Shown one piece after another: positions 45,209-53,506 of a stretch of 64,000 nucleotides of DNA; positions within the stretch are counted from its first letter, which is position 1, and every line of letters starts with the position of its first letter. A program made the translations under genes and the position numbers. Location: the NCBI RefSeq assembly GCF_019798055.1, contig NZ_JAHOPH010000013.1, forward strand, positions 1-64,000, in the 5' to 3' direction. The stretch is from Salsipaludibacter albus. GTDB lineage: Bacteria > Actinomycetota > Nitriliruptoria > Nitriliruptorales > Nitriliruptoraceae. Below the pieces are notes generated by a model. That model was not told where the DNA came from. It saw only the letters and a list, made by a program, of their open reading frames with translations, and searched no databases.

Positions 45209-46714
45209 ATGTTGTTCGTGGAGGTGGCCCGGACCTGGGCGGACGTCGCGAGCACGCGATCCCGCCTGGCCAAGGTGGCACGGCTCGCCGAGACCCTGGC
45301 GGCCCTCGACGACGAGGAGCGCGCCGCCGGGACGGCGATGCTGACCGGCGCACCACGGCAGGGCCGCATGGGCGTCGGATGGGCCAGCCTGCGTGACCTC
45401 GAGGTCGCACCGGCCGGCGAGCCGACCCTGTCCGTGGCGGACGTGGACGACGCCTTCGCCACGCTCGCGACGACCAGCGGGCCGGGCTCGGTCGCCCGCC
45501 GCTCGCGGGTGCTCGAGGACCTGTGGGGTCGGGCAACCACCGACGAGCAGTCGCTGCTTCGTGGCCTGGTGCTCCAGGAGGTGCGCCAGGGTGCGCTGGA
45601 GGGCGTGGTCCTGGCCGCCGTGGCACGCGCCGCGGCGGTGGACGAGCCCGTGGTGCGCCGGGCCGCCATGCTGAGCGGTGACCTCACGGCGGCAGCCGTC
45701 GTGGCGATGGAGGACGGCGCCGAGGCGCTGGCCGCGATCGGCCTGGAGGTCGGTCGGCCCGTCCTGCCCATGCTGGCGAGCTCGGAGCCAGACCTGGCGG
45801 CCGCCCTGGCCCGCACCGGCCCCGCCCGCGTCGACACCAAGTTCGACGGGATGCGCATCCAGGTCCACCGGACCGGCGACGACGTCGCGGTCTTCACCCG
45901 CAGCCTCCGCGACGTCACCGGCGACCTCCCGCGCGTGGTCGAGGCCGCCCGGGGCCTGGCCGCCGACACCGTGGTGCTGGACGGCGAGGCACTCGCGCTG
46001 GACGACGACGGTCGACCCCGGGCCTTCCAGGACACCATGTCCGGCGACACCCACCTGCGCCCGGTCTTCTTCGACCTGCTGCACCTCGACGGCACCGACC
46101 TGCTCGACGAGCCGCTCACGACCCGCCGCGAAGCCCTGGCCCGGGTCGCGCCGGACCACCTGGCCGATGGTGTGGAGACCGACGACCCCGAGGTCGGCAC
46201 CGACCACCTCCGGGCTGCGCTCGCCGCTGGGCACGAAGGGGTCGTCGTCAAGTCCCTGGACGCACCGTGGGAGGCCGGCAGGCGTGGCGCCTCGTGGGTG
46301 AAGGTCAAGGTCGCGCACACCCTCGACCTGGTCGTGCTGGCGGCGGAATGGGGATCCGGACGCCGGCGGGGGTGGCTGTCCAACCTCCACCTGGGGGCGG
46401 TGGACGACGACACCGGCGAGGTCGTGATGCTGGGCAAGACCTTCAAGGGCCTGACCGACGAGCTGCTCGCATGGCAGACCGAGGCCTTCCTGGCCCGCGA
46501 GACGTCCCGGTCCGACCATGTCGTGCACGTCCGACCCGAGTTGGTCGTCGAGATCGCGTTCGACGGCGTGCAGTCCTCGTCCCGGTACCCGGGCGGGGTC
46601 ACCCTGCGGTTCGCTCGGGTCAAGCGCTACCGCGACGACAAGCGGGTCGAGGACGCCGACACGCTCCAGACCGTCCGCGACATCCATCGCGGCGTGATCA
46701 CCCCAGAGGTGTGA
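45209..46714 (+). CDS. lig: ATP-dependent DNA ligase
   Basis: A 501-aa ligase for DNA end-joining or repair, separate from the NAD-dependent replicative ligase. The N-terminal helical DNA-binding domain spans ~1-200. The adenylation lysine is Lys211 in VDTKFDGMRIQVHR (motif I), FTRSLRDVTGD is motif Ia/III region, VLDGEALA is motif III, EGVVVKSLD motif IV and SWVKVKV motif V; the OB-fold then follows. It resembles actinobacterial LigB. The start ATG 45209 has GGGAGG 6 nt upstream, and a TAGGCT element lies 25 bp upstream. Its stop lies within a 15-bp tandem repeat shared with the next gene's start. Confidence 0.93.
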   Translation: MLFVEVARTWADVASTRSRLAKVARLAETLAALDDEERAAGTAMLTGAPRQGRMGVGWASLRDLEVAPAGEPTLSVADVDDAFATLATTSGPGSVARRSRVLEDLWGRATTDEQSLLRGLVLQEVRQGALEGVVLAAVARAAAVDEPVVRRAAMLSGDLTAAAVVAMEDGAEALAAIGLEVGRPVLPMLASSEPDLAAALARTGPARVDTKFDGMRIQVHRTGDDVAVFTRSLRDVTGDLPRVVEAARGLAADTVVLDGEALALDDDGRPRAFQDTMSGDTHLRPVFFDLLHLDGTDLLDEPLTTRREALARVAPDHLADGVETDDPEVGTDHLRAALAAGHEGVVVKSLDAPWEAGRRGASWVKVKVAHTLDLVVLAAEWGSGRRRGWLSNLHLGAVDDDTGEVVMLGKTFKGLTDELLAWQTEAFLARETSRSDHVVHVRPELVVEIAFDGVQSSSRYPGGVTLRFARVKRYRDDKRVEDADTLQTVRDIHRGVITPEV

Positions 46715-46735
46715 CGATGCGAGGTGTGACGATGC
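46706..46735. repeat. 15-bp tandem repeat spanning the ligase stop and next start
   Basis: GAGGTGTGACGATGC occurs twice in direct succession (46706-46720 and 46721-46735), and a degenerate third copy (GAGATGCGACC) follows. Copy 1 holds the ligase stop and the ATG of the lipoprotein gene; copy 2 supplies a second in-frame ATG. This gives the repeated MRGVTMRDAT start. Confidence 0.85.
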
Positions 46736-47076
46736 GAGATGCGACCCCACGAGATGCCACCGGGCGAGAGGTGACCGTCCGGACCCGACGCCGCGTGACC
46801 ATGGCCCTGGCGCTGCTGGTGGGCGCGGTCGCACTGGCCGGCTGTGCGCCGGGCGCGAACCCCGACGTCGGCGTCGCCTCGGCCACCGGCGAGGTCGCGG
46901 GCTTCTGGCTCGGGCTGTGGCAGGGGGTCATCGCGCCCGTCACGTTCGTGATCAGCCTGTTCTCCGACGGGGTCGGCATCTACGAGGTCCACAACAACGG
47001 TGGCTGGTACGACTTCGGCTACGTCCTGGGACTCGGGATGATCGTCGGGGGTGGCTCGGCGGCCTCCTCGCGCTGA
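46717..47076 (+). CDS. Small lipoprotein with membrane-like segments
   Basis: Up to 119 aa from ATG 46717. In-frame ATGs at 46732 and 46801 are also possible. The lipobox VALAGC follows a hydrophobic segment preceded by Arg-rich residues (TVRTRRRVT). The rest has a hydrophobic stretch (GFWLGLWQGVIAPVTFVISLF), a DGVGIYEVHNNGGWYDFGY motif and a glycine-rich end (GLGMIVGGGSAASSR). Similar proteins with the YEVHNNGxWYDFG signature are widespread and unnamed. It begins 2 nt after the ligase stop. Function unknown. Confidence 0.72.
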   Translation: MRGVTMRDATPRDATGREVTVRTRRRVTMALALLVGAVALAGCAPGANPDVGVASATGEVAGFWLGLWQGVIAPVTFVISLFSDGVGIYEVHNNGGWYDFGYVLGLGMIVGGGSAASSR

Positions 47077-47187
47077 CCGTTCGGCGCACCGGTCGGGCCG
47101 CGCGAACCGTTCGCGTATCCGGGTGGTCGGCGGTTCCAGTTCCACGACCCCAGCGGCAACGAGATCGCGATCTACCAGCGCGACTGA
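47077..47187 (+). pseudogene. Remnant of a glyoxalase/VOC-fold protein, C-terminal end only
   Basis: Immediately after the lipoprotein stop and in the same frame, 36 codons read PFGAPVGPREPFAYPGGRRF followed by QFHDPSGNEIAIYQRD and a stop. FHDPSGNEIAIYQ is the typical last strand and metal-ligand motif of VOC/glyoxalase-bleomycin-resistance proteins, usually written FxDPxGNxxxxYQ. Nothing else of the fold is upstream, which carries the lipoprotein gene instead. No start codon or ribosome site is visible. It is taken as a broken gene left after a deletion or recombination. Confidence 0.65.
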
Positions 47188-47216
47188 GCACACGACGTCG
47201 AACCGGCCCGGAGACG

Positions 47217-47248
47217 ACGCTGCCCCCGGCCGGAGCCGGGGGCAGCGT
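47217..47248 (-). terminator. 14-bp hairpin terminator of trxA
   Basis: ACGCTGCCCCCGGC (47217-47230) and GCCGGGGGCAGCGT (47235-47248) pair perfectly around a 4-nt loop, 18-49 nt downstream of the trxA stop. No U-tract. Confidence 0.8.
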
Positions 47249-47265
47249 GGAAGTGGGGGTGCGCG

Positions 47266-47643
47266 TCAGGCCGAGGCGTGCTCGGACTCGTGCTCGGCGA
47301 TCTGGGCACGGACGTCGTCCATGTCCAGTGCGCGGATCTGGCCCAGCAGGTCCTCGACGGCCGCCTGGGGCAGCGCGCCGGCCTGCGAGAACACCATGAT
47401 GCCCTCGCGGAAGGCCATCAGGGTCGGGATGGACCGGATGCCGAAGCCCTGGCCGAGCTCCTGCTCCGCGTCGGTGTCCACCTTGGCGAACACCACGTCC
47501 TCGTGCTGCTCCGAGACCTGTTCGTAGATCGGGCCGAAGGCCTTGCACGGGCCGCACCACTCGGCCCAGAAGTCGACGAGGACGATGTCGTTGTCCTCGA
47601 CAGTGGAGGTGAAGTCGTTCTTGGTGAGGTCGACGGTTGCCAT
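47266..47643 (-). CDS. trxA: Thioredoxin
   Basis: A 125-aa cytosolic thiol-disulfide reductase. The WCGPCK active site lies in VDFWAEWCGPCKAFGPIY near residue 32, and the cis-proline is in IRSIPTLMAF. The tail carries an extra Glu/His-rich segment (RAQIAEHESEHASA). The start is at MATVDLTKNDF, with a GAAGCGAGC leader. A perfect hairpin ends the transcript. Confidence 0.95.
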   Translation of the reverse strand: MATVDLTKNDFTSTVEDNDIVLVDFWAEWCGPCKAFGPIYEQVSEQHEDVVFAKVDTDAEQELGQGFGIRSIPTLMAFREGIMVFSQAGALPQAAVEDLLGQIRALDMDDVRAQIAEHESEHASA

Positions 47644-47802
47644 GTCGTGCTCGCTTCCGCCCGCGCGGGGCTCGAGGTCGATGTGTCGTGAAATCGGAGG
47701 GCGTCGCTGTCGCGCCCGTTCGCTGGGGTCAACGAGCCCCCATCCACGAACATTCCCGGCCTGGCGTGCACCCCGAGCGTCCCGACCGTCCACGCGTCGC
47801 CC

Positions 47803-47821
47803 GGGTGAGGGACCCTCGCCC
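47803..47821 (-). terminator. Weak hairpin after the JAMM peptidase gene
   Basis: GGGTGAGGG and CCCTCGCCC form an inverted repeat with one T-G pair and a 1-nt centre, 10-28 nt after the JAMM gene stop. It can fold only with an opened centre, so this is a tentative terminator. Confidence 0.35.
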
Positions 47822-47830
47822 AGGGGCGTC

Positions 47831-48265
47831 TCAGGGGGCGGTCGTCGCCTCGACGACGACCCCACGCTCGGTGACCTCGCCGTCGAGGATCCGGAACGCG
47901 CGCACGTTCGGGCGGTCGCGGTCCTGGAGGGTGACGATCGCGTAGGTCGCCTCCGGGTAGGCCGCCAGGCGGATGTCGGTCTCGGACGGCCACGCCTCGG
48001 TGTGCGTGTGGGAGTGGTAGATGACCAGCTCGCGCTCGTTGTCCTCGATGTCGCGCATCGCCCGCAGCAACTCCCGCGGGTTCATGGCGTAGTAGGTCAT
48101 CGACCGCTGGTCGTTGGTGATCGGCACGTGGTGGATGGTGCCGTCGTCGTCGATGCCCAGCAGGCCACAGACCTCGTAGGGCACGTCGGAGAAGGCATGC
48201 GCCACCAGCGCCTCCCACGTCTGCCGGTCCAGGCGCAGCGGCTCCTCGGACGTCGACTCGCTCAC
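47831..48265 (-). CDS. JAMM/MPN (M67) zinc metallopeptidase
   Basis: A 144-aa peptidase of the JAMM family. Active-site residues are Glu31 (EVCGLLG), His84 and His86 (YHSHTHTEAWPSETD), Ser94 and Asp97. Bacterial members such as Mec release cysteine or other cargo from a ubiquitin-like sulfur carrier (CysO/MoaD-like). No CysO-like gene is in the window. The GTG start overlaps the stop of the DUF1295 gene by 4 nt, so the two are coupled. The start was set at this GTG because homology begins near it. Confidence 0.88.
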   Translation of the reverse strand: MSESTSEEPLRLDRQTWEALVAHAFSDVPYEVCGLLGIDDDGTIHHVPITNDQRSMTYYAMNPRELLRAMRDIEDNERELVIYHSHTHTEAWPSETDIRLAAYPEATYAIVTLQDRDRPNVRAFRILDGEVTERGVVVEATTAP

Positions 48266-49050
48266 GCCGACACCTCCGACCGGGGGCCCGGGAAGAAGGC
48301 GTTGGTGCGGGCCACGTACTCGTCGTAGCCCTCGCGCTTGCTGCCCGACGAGCCCATGCGATCGTCGGTCATCGCGACCCCCGAGACCTTCACGATCAAC
48401 AGCCACATCAGGATCGGCCCCGGCAGCGCCCACCACGCCCCGGCGGCCACGGCGAACAGGCCGAAGGACAGCCACACGACCGAGTCGCCGAAGTAGTTCG
48501 GGTGGCGCGTGTACCGCCACAGGCCACGGTCCATCACCGTGCCCCGGTTGGACTCATCGGCCAGGAACCGGGCCAACTGCCAGTCCCCCACGGCCTCGAA
48601 GAACACCCCGACCGCCCACACGACCACCGCGACCAGGTCCAGCCAGCCCAGCTCGCCGGAACGCGTGGCGACCGCCACCAGGGGCATCCCGACCAAGGTC
48701 GCCAGCACGGCCTGGAGCCAGAAGACGCGGACCAGGCTGACGATGGTGAAGTTGCCCGACGACCGCTCCCGCATGTCGACATAACGCGGGTCCTCGCCCT
48801 CACCCCAGTTGCGCCAGGTCAGGTAGGCCGACAACCGCACGCCCCACAGCGTCACGAGCACGGCGACCAGCAGGGACCGGTCCGACGGCTGTCCGACCAG
48901 GTGGACCGTCCACGCCTGGACGACGAAGAACATCCCCCAGACCCGATCCACCAGGCTGACGTCGTGACGCACGACGCTCGCGATCCACACCAGCGTGGCA
49001 AAGGCCACGGTGGTGCCCAGGGCGGTCAGCCAGGCCAGCCAGAAGCTCAC
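48262..49050 (-). CDS. DUF1295 / isoprenylcysteine methyltransferase-like membrane protein
   Basis: A 262-aa polytopic protein with about six or seven transmembrane segments. The characteristic C-terminal region GLWRYTRHPNYFGDSVVWLS (RHPNYFG) is the signature shared by DUF1295 proteins, steroid reductases and isoprenylcysteine carboxyl methyltransferases; KREGYDEYVARTNAFFPGP follows. GTG 49050 has GAGGAG 7 nt upstream. Enzyme activity (lipid reductase or methyltransferase) cannot be decided. Translation is coupled to the JAMM gene. Confidence 0.88.
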   Translation of the reverse strand: MSFWLAWLTALGTTVAFATLVWIASVVRHDVSLVDRVWGMFFVVQAWTVHLVGQPSDRSLLVAVLVTLWGVRLSAYLTWRNWGEGEDPRYVDMRERSSGNFTIVSLVRVFWLQAVLATLVGMPLVAVATRSGELGWLDLVAVVVWAVGVFFEAVGDWQLARFLADESNRGTVMDRGLWRYTRHPNYFGDSVVWLSFGLFAVAAGAWWALPGPILMWLLIVKVSGVAMTDDRMGSSGSKREGYDEYVARTNAFFPGPRSEVSA

Positions 49051-49192
49051 GTCAGGTCTCCTCGTCGACGGCGAGGTGGCCCACCCGGGCATGGCGCCCG
49101 CCACCGGCTCGCCCGGGCAACGTAGTGACTGGTGGCGACGAGGTTCGACCGGTGGCTTGTAGGGTGGTCGGCGGCCGACGACCAGGAGTGGC

Positions 49193-50740
49193 GTGGAGGA
49201 CGGACTGGAGCCCTACGACACCCCTGCCGGCTTCGACGAGGCGATCGGCCCCGACGGGGTGCGTGATGCCTACCGCGACACGTTCGCCTTCTACGGGGGC
49301 ATGTCGGCCCGCGAGTTCGGGCGCCGCCGGGCGCTGACCGACCTCGCGTTCCGCAACCAGGGGATCACGTTCACCGTCTACGACGACGACCGTGGCACCG
49401 AGCGCGCGTTCCCGTTCGACCCGGTCCCCCGGATCATCACCGCGGACGAGTGGGCCCACGTCGAGGCGGGACTGCGCCAGCGGGTCACCGCGCTGAACGC
49501 CTTCCTCGGCGACGTGTACGGCGAGCAGGAGATCCTCCGCGACGGGGTCGTGCCGGCGCGCCTGGTGCTCGACAACCCGAACTACCGGCCGCTGATGCAC
49601 GACGTCGAGCCGCCACACGGCGCGTGGACCCACGTCGTCGGCACCGACCTCATCCGCGACCACGAGGGCACCTTCCGGGTCCTGGAGGACAACCTGCGCA
49701 ACCCGTCCGGCGTGTCCTACATGCTGGTCAATCGCGACGTCACGGCGCGCAGCTTCCCCGGACTCCTGCGACGACACGGCGTGCGGCCGATCCGCCACTA
49801 CTCGATCGACCTGCTCGCCACGCTGTCGAGCCTGTCCCCCCGCGACACCGACGACCCCACCGTGGTCCTGCTCACCCCGGGCCAGTTCAACTCCGCCTAC
49901 TACGAGCACAGCTACCTCGCCCAGCAGATGGGCATCGAGCTGGTGGAGGGGCGTGACCTGTTCGTCGACGAGGGCCGGGTGTGGATGCGCACGACCCGCG
50001 GACGCCAGGTGGTCGACGTGATCTACCGGCGGGTCGACGACGCCTTCCTCGACCCGGACACCTTCCGTGAGGACTCGATGCTGGGGGTCCGGGGGCTGAT
50101 GGAGGTGGTTCGGGCCGGACGCGTCGGGCTGGCCAACGCCGTGGGCACCGGCGTGGCCGACGACAAGGCGATCTATGCCCACGTGCCCGCGATGGTGGAC
50201 TACTACCTGGGCGAGGAACCGATCCTGCCCAACGTCGAGACCCACCTGGGCGCCGACCCCGATGGCCTCGACCTGATGATGTCGGAGTCCGAACGGCTGG
50301 TCATCAAGGAGGTCGGGGGCGCCGGCGGGTACGGGATGCTGATCGGGTCACAGGCCGACGAGCGGGAGCGCGCCGCCTTCCTGGAGGTGGTCGCGGCCGA
50401 CCCGGACAACTACATCGCACAGCCGATCATCCAACTCTCCAGCCACCCGACCTTCTACCCGGACACGCGTGCGTTCGAGCCCTGCCACGTCGACCTGCGG
50501 CCCTTCGCCCTGGTCGGTGAGGACATCACGATCGTGCCGGGAGGGCTGACCCGGGTGGCGCTCGAACGTGGCTCGCTGATCGTCAACTCGTCACGCGGTG
50601 GGGGCTCCAAGGACACCTGGGTGCTGGCCGACGACGGGGACGTCGAACCGGGCGGCGCCGCCGACGAGCCGGCCCGGACCAGGCCACGCGACGAGCGTGA
50701 CGCCGAGCCCGCCCCCCGCCTGCTGGAGGTGGACCAGTGA
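49193..50740 (+). CDS. Circularly permuted ATP-grasp protein (type 2)
   Basis: A 515-aa protein of the CP_ATPgrasp_2 (DUF407) family. Typical blocks are DEAIGPDGVRDAYRDTFAFY at the start, GEQEILRDGVVPARLVL, VLEDNLRNPSGVSYMLVNR, TPGQFNSAYYEHSYLA and VVGGAGGYGM-like VIKEVGGAGGYGML. Members are usually encoded beside an alpha-E protein and a transglutaminase, as here, and are thought to form a peptide-modifying or amide-ligating set. Function remains unproven. The C-terminus is an extra Asp/Glu/Arg-rich tail. Confidence 0.9.
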   Translation: MEDGLEPYDTPAGFDEAIGPDGVRDAYRDTFAFYGGMSAREFGRRRALTDLAFRNQGITFTVYDDDRGTERAFPFDPVPRIITADEWAHVEAGLRQRVTALNAFLGDVYGEQEILRDGVVPARLVLDNPNYRPLMHDVEPPHGAWTHVVGTDLIRDHEGTFRVLEDNLRNPSGVSYMLVNRDVTARSFPGLLRRHGVRPIRHYSIDLLATLSSLSPRDTDDPTVVLLTPGQFNSAYYEHSYLAQQMGIELVEGRDLFVDEGRVWMRTTRGRQVVDVIYRRVDDAFLDPDTFREDSMLGVRGLMEVVRAGRVGLANAVGTGVADDKAIYAHVPAMVDYYLGEEPILPNVETHLGADPDGLDLMMSESERLVIKEVGGAGGYGMLIGSQADERERAAFLEVVAADPDNYIAQPIIQLSSHPTFYPDTRAFEPCHVDLRPFALVGEDITIVPGGLTRVALERGSLIVNSSRGGGSKDTWVLADDGDVEPGGAADEPARTRPRDERDAEPAPRLLEVDQ

Positions 50741-50786
50741 TGGCCACGTCGCCGCAGCCCGCGCCAGGGAGGAGGGTCGCCCCACC

Positions 50787-51737
50787 GTGCTGAGCCGCAT
50801 CGCCGAGAACCTCTACTGGATGGGCCGCTACGTCGAGCGGTCCGAGAACACCGCGCGACTGCTGGTGGTGAACTACATCGCCATGGCCGAGGCACCCCTC
50901 GTGCCCGGCAGTGCGGGCCTGGTCACCGAGCAGTGGGCGCCACTGCTCGACCTGACCGACGACGAGGACGCCTTCCGGGAACACCACGGTCGGGCGGACG
51001 CGGGGGCGGTCATCGAGTGGTTCACCACCGATCGCCGCAACCCGGGCTCGATCGCGTCGTCGCTGGCCCGGGCGCGGGAGAACGGCCGCACCCTTCGTGG
51101 CCGGATCTCCACCGAGATGTGGGAGGCCCTCAACCGGACCTACCTCGACCTGTGCACCCGCTCCGCGGTCGACGAGGACGAGTTGGCCGACTTCTGCCTC
51201 GCGGCCAGGGACGCCGGACAGCTCTTCGCGGGCATCGCCGACGCCACCCTCGTCCGCGACCAGGGGTGGTACTTCCTGCGTGCCGGAGCGCTCGTCGAGC
51301 GGACCGACAACACGCTGCGGACCCTGCAGCTGCGGTTCCGGCTGGCGGGCCGTGGGGCGGCCGAGGCCGCCGGGCTCGAGGCCCACCGGGCGATGGCGCT
51401 GCTCAAGTCGCTCGGTGCCTACGAGACCTTCCGCCGCACCCACCACCAGGCGCCGGACGCGACCAGCATGGCGGACTTCCTCCTGCTGTCGGACGACCTG
51501 CCACGGTCGGTCCGCTACTGCACGGACACGCTGGCCCGGATCGGGCGGTCGCTGGCACTGGTCAACCCCGGCCAGGGCGACCAGTTCGCCCGCGACGCCC
51601 GGTGGCTGTCGGCCTGCATGGGCCGGATCACCGACGTGGCGACGATCCTGGAGGACGAGGAGCCGGGGATCGACGACCTGCTCGACGACGTCGCGATGCT
51701 GTCCGACGTCCTCACCCGGACGTATTTCGTCGTCTGA
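50787..51737 (+). CDS. Alpha-E domain protein (DUF403)
   Basis: A 316-aa helical protein of the alpha-E (DUF403) family. It begins MLSRIAENLYWMGRYVERSE, the signature of the family. The start GTG 50787 follows an AGGGAGGAGGG ribosome site, 46 bp after the ATP-grasp gene. It is the standard partner of the circularly permuted ATP-grasp protein and presumably forms a complex with it. No catalytic residues are known to me. Confidence 0.9.
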   Translation: MLSRIAENLYWMGRYVERSENTARLLVVNYIAMAEAPLVPGSAGLVTEQWAPLLDLTDDEDAFREHHGRADAGAVIEWFTTDRRNPGSIASSLARARENGRTLRGRISTEMWEALNRTYLDLCTRSAVDEDELADFCLAARDAGQLFAGIADATLVRDQGWYFLRAGALVERTDNTLRTLQLRFRLAGRGAAEAAGLEAHRAMALLKSLGAYETFRRTHHQAPDATSMADFLLLSDDLPRSVRYCTDTLARIGRSLALVNPGQGDQFARDARWLSACMGRITDVATILEDEEPGIDDLLDDVAMLSDVLTRTYFVV

Positions 51738-51844
51738 CCGCCGAGAACTCGGGACTGCGGCGTCTCCCCGATCCGGTCAGATTGGAGTTGCTCGCTGCGC
51801 TCACAACGTCCAGTGTGATCGCCGGCGCCGGACGGGGCACCGCG

Positions 51845-52717
51845 TCAGGCGGGGGTGGGGTCACCGGTGAGGTCGTCGGGACCGGCGTGGCGCACGGCCA
51901 CCTCGACGGTCAGCGACTCGGTCGTGGCACCACGTCGCAGTCCCCGCACCGGGGGCACGTCGTCGTAGTCCCGGCCCACCGCCAGCTTGACGTGCGCCTG
52001 GTTGATGATGCAGCCGTTGGTCGGGTCGAACCCGATCCAGCCACTGCCCGGGAGGTAGACCTCGACCCAGGCGTGCGAGCCCTCGGCACCGATCATCGAC
52101 TCGTCACCCGACGGGTTGGCGTGGACGTAGCCCGAGACGTAGCGCGCCGGGATCCCCACGCTGCGACAGATCGCGAGCATGGCGTGCGCGAAGTCCTGGC
52201 ACACCCCGGTCTGGGTCTTGGCGAAATCGGCCAGCGGGGTGTCGACGGTCGTCGAGTCGGACTGGTAGTTCAGGCGGCGTTGCAGGTGCGCGGTCAGGTC
52301 GGTGATCCAGGTGACCACGTCGTCGCCCTCGCGGATCGCGACCGAGCCGAAGATCCCGATCCAGTCGTCGTTGAGCGGGACCCGCTCGGTCGGCGACAGG
52401 TACTCGAAGAAGCGGTGGCGCAGCTCCGGCAGCAACTCGCCCGGGACACGCTGCGGGGTCGGGATGGCATAGGTCGACACGACCGAGCGCGTGTGCACCT
52501 GCATGCGCGGATGCCGACCGGGCAGGTGGAAGTGGTGCACCGTGTTGTCGTAGAAGTCCCGGTGCGTGCGGACCGACACCTCGGGCTCGACGACCACGTC
52601 GAAGCGCAGCAGCGTCTGCCGGTAGTCGTCGGCCGGCTGCAGCCGGACCTCGTTGAACGAGTCCCACGCCTGTCCGTCGTAGGCGTAGGTGGTGGTGTGT
52701 TCGACCGAGAGCAGCAT
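51845..52717 (-). CDS. Transglutaminase-like cysteine protease family protein
   Basis: A 290-aa protein with an N-terminal domain (LLSVEHTTTYAYDGQAWDSF) and a C-terminal transglutaminase core. The catalytic triad is Cys173 (TGVCQDFAHAM), His215 (GSHAWVEVYL) and Asp231 (GFDPTNG). In many bacteria it is the third member of the ATP-grasp/alpha-E cluster. Here it is convergent (108 bp from the alpha-E stop), so the three genes are not one operon. The start is at MLLSVEHTTTYAY. It is likely cytosolic, as no signal peptide is visible. Confidence 0.92.
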   Translation of the reverse strand: MLLSVEHTTTYAYDGQAWDSFNEVRLQPADDYRQTLLRFDVVVEPEVSVRTHRDFYDNTVHHFHLPGRHPRMQVHTRSVVSTYAIPTPQRVPGELLPELRHRFFEYLSPTERVPLNDDWIGIFGSVAIREGDDVVTWITDLTAHLQRRLNYQSDSTTVDTPLADFAKTQTGVCQDFAHAMLAICRSVGIPARYVSGYVHANPSGDESMIGAEGSHAWVEVYLPGSGWIGFDPTNGCIINQAHVKLAVGRDYDDVPPVRGLRRGATTESLTVEVAVRHAGPDDLTGDPTPA

Positions 52718-52783
52718 GGCGCGGAGCGTACCCCCGGCGTCTCGCGCCCAACCCCGCCCTGGGGCCGTGGACGGGTCGGCCCG

Positions 52784-52789
52784 TAGCCT
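52784..52789 (+). promoter_or_regulatory. Candidate leaderless promoter -10 of the UDG gene
   Basis: TAGCCT ends 9 nt before the ATG at 52799, with no ribosome site between. This is compatible with leaderless transcription. Confidence 0.45.
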
Positions 52790-52798
52790 GTCGCGGAC

Positions 52799-53506
52799 AT
52801 GACGACCCACCACTCCGACGATGCCGTCCCCGCGTCGACCGACCGCCTCGGCGCGGTGGCGACCGGGGTCGCGGACTGCCGACGGTGCCCCCGACTGGTC
52901 ACGCACCGCGAGCGGGTGGCCGTCGACAAGCGGGCCGCCTTCGCCGACCAGGACTACTGGGGTCGGGGCGTGCCCGGCTTCGGCGATCCGGACGCCGACC
53001 TGCTGGTGGTCGGGTTGGCCCCGGCCGCGCACGGCGCCAACCGCACCGGCCGGATGTTCACCGGGGACCGCTCCGGCGACATGCTGTTCGCGAGCCTCCA
53101 CCGGGTCGGGCTGGCCAACCAGCCGACCGCCACGCACGCCGGTGACGGGCTCGAGCTGCGTCGGACCTGGGTCACCTCACCCGTCAAGTGCGCCCCGCCC
53201 GGCAACCGGCCCACCACGACCGAGCGCGACACCTGCGTGTCGACCTGGCTGGTCGACGAGCTCGCCCTGCTCGATCCGACCGTGCTGGTCGCGCTGGGCG
53301 GCTTCGCCTGGGACGTGTGCTGTCGGCTGGGTGGGTGGGACGGCCGCAAGCCACGCTTCGGCCACGGCGCCGAGGCCCGGCTGGCGGACGGTCGCGCCCT
53401 GGTCGCCAGCTACCACGTCAGCCAGCTCAACACGTTCACGGGGCGCCTCACGGACGAGATGCTCGACGACGTCTTCCGCCGTGCCCTCGAGCTCGCCGAC
53501 GGCTAG
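52799..53506 (+). CDS. Uracil-DNA glycosylase, family 5 (UdgB-type)
   Basis: A 235-aa iron-sulfur DNA repair enzyme. Motif 1 is [20 protein letters not shown] and motif 2 is [13 protein letters not shown], both matching family 5. Cysteines of the 4Fe-4S cluster are in [17 protein letters not shown] and RDTC, with a fourth among later cysteines (DVCCRL). It would excise uracil and other deaminated bases from DNA. It probably starts leaderless, and its last 4 nt overlap the end of the convergent epimerase gene. Confidence 0.9.
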   Translation: MTTHHSDDAVPASTDRLGAVATGVADCRRCPRLVTHRERVAVDKRAAFADQDYWGRGVPGFGDPDADLLVVGLAPAAHGANRTGRMFTGDRSGDMLFASLHRVGLANQPTATHAGDGLELRRTWVTSPVKCAPPGNRPTTTERDTCVSTWLVDELALLDPTVLVALGGFAWDVCCRLGGWDGRKPRFGHGAEARLADGRALVASYHVSQLNTFTGRLTDEMLDDVFRRALELADG

